Shown here: piece by piece, positions 6,194-7,518 of the stretch
Numbering within the stretch: position 1 is the stretch's first letter
Layout: each line of letters opens with the position of its first letter
Assembly (NCBI GenBank): GCA_900549215.1
Contig: URNJ01000086.1
Location: forward strand, 1 to 7,518
Direction: 5' to 3'
Source: an uncultured Collinsella sp.
GTDB lineage: Bacteria; Actinomycetota; Coriobacteriia; Coriobacteriales; Coriobacteriaceae
DNA length: 7,518 bases
Made by a program: the position numbers and the translations under genes
Notes under the pieces: model-generated
What the model saw: only the letters and a program-made list of their open reading frames with translations
Databases searched by the model: none
What the model was told of the DNA's origin: nothing

Positions 6194-6293
6194 GCGGGCT
6201 CCGGGTGCGGTAAGGTGACGTGAAACAAGCGGGCGCTGACCTTTTGGTCGCGCCCGTGAAGTTGAACGTCAGATTGCCGTGTCCGGAGCCCGC
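6194..6293. repeat. About 100-base nearly continuous imperfect hairpin (unknown element)
   Basis: Outer arms 6194-6204 (GCGGGCTCCGG) and 6283-6293 (CCGGAGCCCGC) are perfectly complementary. In plus-strand RNA the stem continues to 6213/6274, 20 bp in all, with four G-U wobbles. A GG/AG internal loop follows, then TGACGT/ACGTCA (6216-6221/6266-6271), a tandem GA/GA step (6222-6223/6264-6265), and AAC/GTT (6224-6226/6261-6263). After a small internal loop come 8 bp (6229-6236/6250-6257), one bulged T, GACC/GGTC and a TTTT loop (6242-6245). About 41 pairs form in 100 bases. There is no open frame, no T-rich tail and no obvious flanking target-site duplication. It lies in the gap downstream of larE. 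It may be a structured RNA, a 3' untranslated element or a small palindromic mobile repeat; I cannot assign a known family. Confidence 0.6.
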
Positions 6294-6306
6294 GCAGCGC
6301 CGAGCA

Positions 6307-6333
6307 GTTACGCCGTTTGTAAAACGGCGTAAC
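6307..6333 (-). repeat. Perfect 12-bp hairpin directly after the larE stop codon
   Basis: GTTACGCCGTTT (6307-6318) and AAACGGCGTAAC (6322-6333) are perfectly complementary with a 3-base loop, and the hairpin touches the TAG of larE (6334-6336). On the minus strand the following bases, TGCTCGGC, hold no T tract, so it is not a classic intrinsic terminator. It could protect the mRNA 3' end or act with the terminator at 6116-6157. Confidence 0.6.
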
Positions 6334-7212
6334 CTAAAGGTTCATGTTGCCGTGAATGTAGGGGGTGACCTCGGGGGAGATGTGGCCGCAGCCCAGCTCG
6401 CGCAGCGCGGACTCGATGGCGACGGGCAGCGGGGTCTTGCCCTCGGCATCGACGGCGGTGCCGCCGAGGGCGGCAATCTTGGTGACATCTGCGGGGGCGG
6501 CCTCGATATGCATGCAGTCGCCGATCAAGCGCGCGCGTACCTGTGCCAGATCAAGATCGTGCAGGTAATCCTCGCAGGCGCGGATTAAATCGACCTTCTC
6601 GCGCGTAAGCTCCTCGCCCGTGGGGACGCGCGTGGCAAGGCAGGCTCCCGCCGGCAGGTTCCAAACGGGATAGCCCCATGCGCGCAGCAGCTCGCGCTCT
6701 TCGTCCTTGGTAAAGCCGACCTCCATAAGGGGTGAGCGTACGCCGAGCTCTTCTGCCGCACGCATGCCGGGGCGGTAGTCACCGCGATCGCTTGCATTGC
6801 TGCCATCGATGACGGTGGGAAAGCCGAGCGACTTGGCGTGGTTGACGATGGCGGTAAAGCCAGCGTGCTTGCAGTGGTAGCAGCGATTGGCATCGTTGCA
6901 GGCTACTTGGGGGAGCTGCAGCTGATCGACCGAAAGATTGAGCACGGGGAGCTTAAAATGCGCCCCTTCATTGGCTTGTCCATCAACGGACCGCTCAAAC
7001 GAGGCCTGTTCGGGCGTGCCGATGAGCGGCGTGGTGAGATGGACGAGGAGGGTATTGGTAGGCATGATGCGGGCGCATACGGCGGCCAAAAAGCTGCTGT
7101 CGACGCCACCGGAAAACCCGATAGCCACGCGCCCGTATGCCAAAAGCAGCTGTTCGAGCGCCGATAGCTTGTCTTGAAGCTCCTCTGCGGGTGCCGTGGT
7201 GTCTAAAATCAT
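6334..7212 (-). CDS. larE: LarE, ATP-dependent sulfur transferase for nickel-pincer nucleotide (NPN) cofactor synthesis
   Basis: This 292-residue cytoplasmic protein is a PP-loop enzyme. LarE adenylates and thiolates the pyridinium dicarboxylate intermediate made by LarB; LarC then inserts nickel, giving the cofactor of lactate racemase LarA and its relatives. The PP-loop is IGFSGGVDSS (31-40). The RCYHCK motif (110-115) supplies Cys111 and Cys114, and GACLATRVP (189-197) supplies Cys191. DGSNASDRGDYRPG (136-149) is strongly family-typical. LarE forms with three conserved cysteines carry an iron-sulfur cluster rather than sacrificing one cysteine, so this one may be catalytic. Length is close to the Lactiplantibacillus protein (about 276). 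AAGGA (7220-7224, minus strand) lies 7 bases before the ATG. No larA, larB or larC is in view. The neighbouring nuclease and HAD gene give no clue to the target. A related PP-loop enzyme is the only serious alternative. Confidence 0.88.
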   Translation of the reverse strand: MILDTTAPAEELQDKLSALEQLLLAYGRVAIGFSGGVDSSFLAAVCARIMPTNTLLVHLTTPLIGTPEQASFERSVDGQANEGAHFKLPVLNLSVDQLQLPQVACNDANRCYHCKHAGFTAIVNHAKSLGFPTVIDGSNASDRGDYRPGMRAAEELGVRSPLMEVGFTKDEERELLRAWGYPVWNLPAGACLATRVPTGEELTREKVDLIRACEDYLHDLDLAQVRARLIGDCMHIEAAPADVTKIAALGGTAVDAEGKTPLPVAIESALRELGCGHISPEVTPYIHGNMNL

Positions 7213-7246
7213 GAAACGATCCTTACCATTGAGTACTCGGTCGAAA

Positions 7247-7254
7247 ACTATAAT
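7247..7254. promoter_or_regulatory. Overlapping -10-like elements in the larE/HAD divergent gap
   Basis: The minus strand reads TATAGT (7252-7247, 5 of 6 consensus), which would give larE a leader of about 28 bases. The plus strand reads a perfect TATAAT (7249-7254), which could serve the HAD gene with a leader of about 125 bases. Neither has a good -35 at 16-18 bases: TATGGC or TTATGG for minus, CATTGA or CCATTG for plus. The larE use is the more natural by distance. Confidence 0.3.
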
Positions 7255-7300
7255 CCTAATGCGTTACTTGCCATAAGTCTTCTATCTGTGTAACGAAAGT

Positions 7301-7332
7301 GCAATATGGTATATACGTTATATACAAGTTGC
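7301..7332. promoter_or_regulatory. Hyphenated palindrome, candidate operator between larE and the HAD gene
   Basis: GTATATA (7309-7315) and TATATAC (7319-7325) are perfect inverted repeats around CGT. Outside them GCAA (7301-7304) and TTGC (7329-7332) add four more symmetric pairs. The 17-bp AT-rich core stands out in a GC-rich genome and lies 54 bases before the HAD start. It could bind a dimeric repressor or melt as part of a promoter. No regulator gene is visible. Confidence 0.4.
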
Positions 7333-7385
7333 CAAATGCGGTAGAGTTGCGGCAATACGACAGCGAGAGTCGATGGGGGACCGAT

Positions 7386-7518
7386 ATGATCAAGGCTGTT
7401 ATTTTTGACATGGATGGAACGCTGGTCGATACCGAGCGTTTGGGGATTAAGGCCTGGAAGGCAGGCGCCGCTGAGCTGGGGCTCGCGATTGATGAAGCGC
7501 TGATCCATCAGTTTATCG
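7386..7518 (+). CDS. HAD-superfamily hydrolase (phosphatase or phosphoglucomutase-like), N-terminal part only
   Basis: Only 44 codons are present before the window ends, all open. The start reads MIKAVIFDMDGTLVDTE, the classic HAD motif I, with nucleophile Asp8 and acid/base Asp10. The DGTLVDTE form is typical of subfamily IA members such as beta-phosphoglucomutase and phosphoglycolate phosphatase. Residues 18-44 begin the helical cap. GGGGGA (7375-7380) lies 5 bases before the ATG. The gene diverges from larE across 173 bases. Substrate cannot be judged because motifs II-IV lie outside the window. Confidence 0.85.
   Translation, partial: MIKAVIFDMDGTLVDTERLGIKAWKAGAAELGLAIDEALIHQFI

Noticed and set aside
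6220..6588. Plus-strand frame running from the gap into larE
   Set aside because: It crosses two inverted repeats and then runs antisense to larE; no ribosome-binding site and no family resemblance.

Overview
The window is a compact, GC-rich (roughly 60%) bacterial chromosome segment with six protein genes and no RNA genes, IS elements or CRISPR arrays. The gene set, codon use and protein flavour suggest an anaerobic gut actinomycete of the class Coriobacteriia, perhaps Collinsella. This is inference from resemblance; no phylogenetic marker is present. The genes are a polar amino-acid ABC transporter, an EF-G-like GTPase with an altered G domain, an exported nuclease of the streptococcal DNA-entry type, LarE, and a HAD phosphatase.

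Layout. Positions 1-188 hold a hairpin, a sigma70-like promoter and a 20-bp near-palindrome. They precede a tightly overlapping plus-strand operon (189-2459): lipoprotein solute-binding protein, permease and ATPase of a polar amino-acid importer. The operon closes with a strong intrinsic terminator (2493-2529). A GC-rich gap of about 235 bases follows; it can fold extensively and looks like a structured mRNA leader. It leads to a single-gene unit for an EF-G-like protein (2766-4841) that ends at two tandem hairpins. The next two genes are on the minus strand: an exported DNA/RNA non-specific endonuclease (4970-5953) and larE (6334-7212). The 380-base gap between them holds no gene but is full of inverted repeats. 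These are a perfect 12-bp hairpin touching the larE stop, a roughly 100-base nearly continuous imperfect hairpin, a minus-strand terminator, and a hairpin that would cover the nuclease ribosome-binding site. A divergent HAD phosphatase gene starts at 7386 and runs off the right edge.

How the genes relate. Only the three transporter genes form an obvious functional unit: the lipoprotein captures a polar amino acid, the permease (probably as a homodimer) carries it across the membrane, and the ATPase powers import. The others look like separate transcription units. Without larA, larB or larC in view, the target of LarE cannot be read from context.

The most noteworthy signals are (i) the EF-G-like leader, where one segment can pair either with an early partner or with a repeat of that partner overlapping the Shine-Dalgarno sequence; (ii) the long hairpin between larE and the nuclease; and (iii) the EF-G-like protein, which keeps its domain IV tip while the G3, G4 and G5 GTP-binding motifs deviate from consensus.
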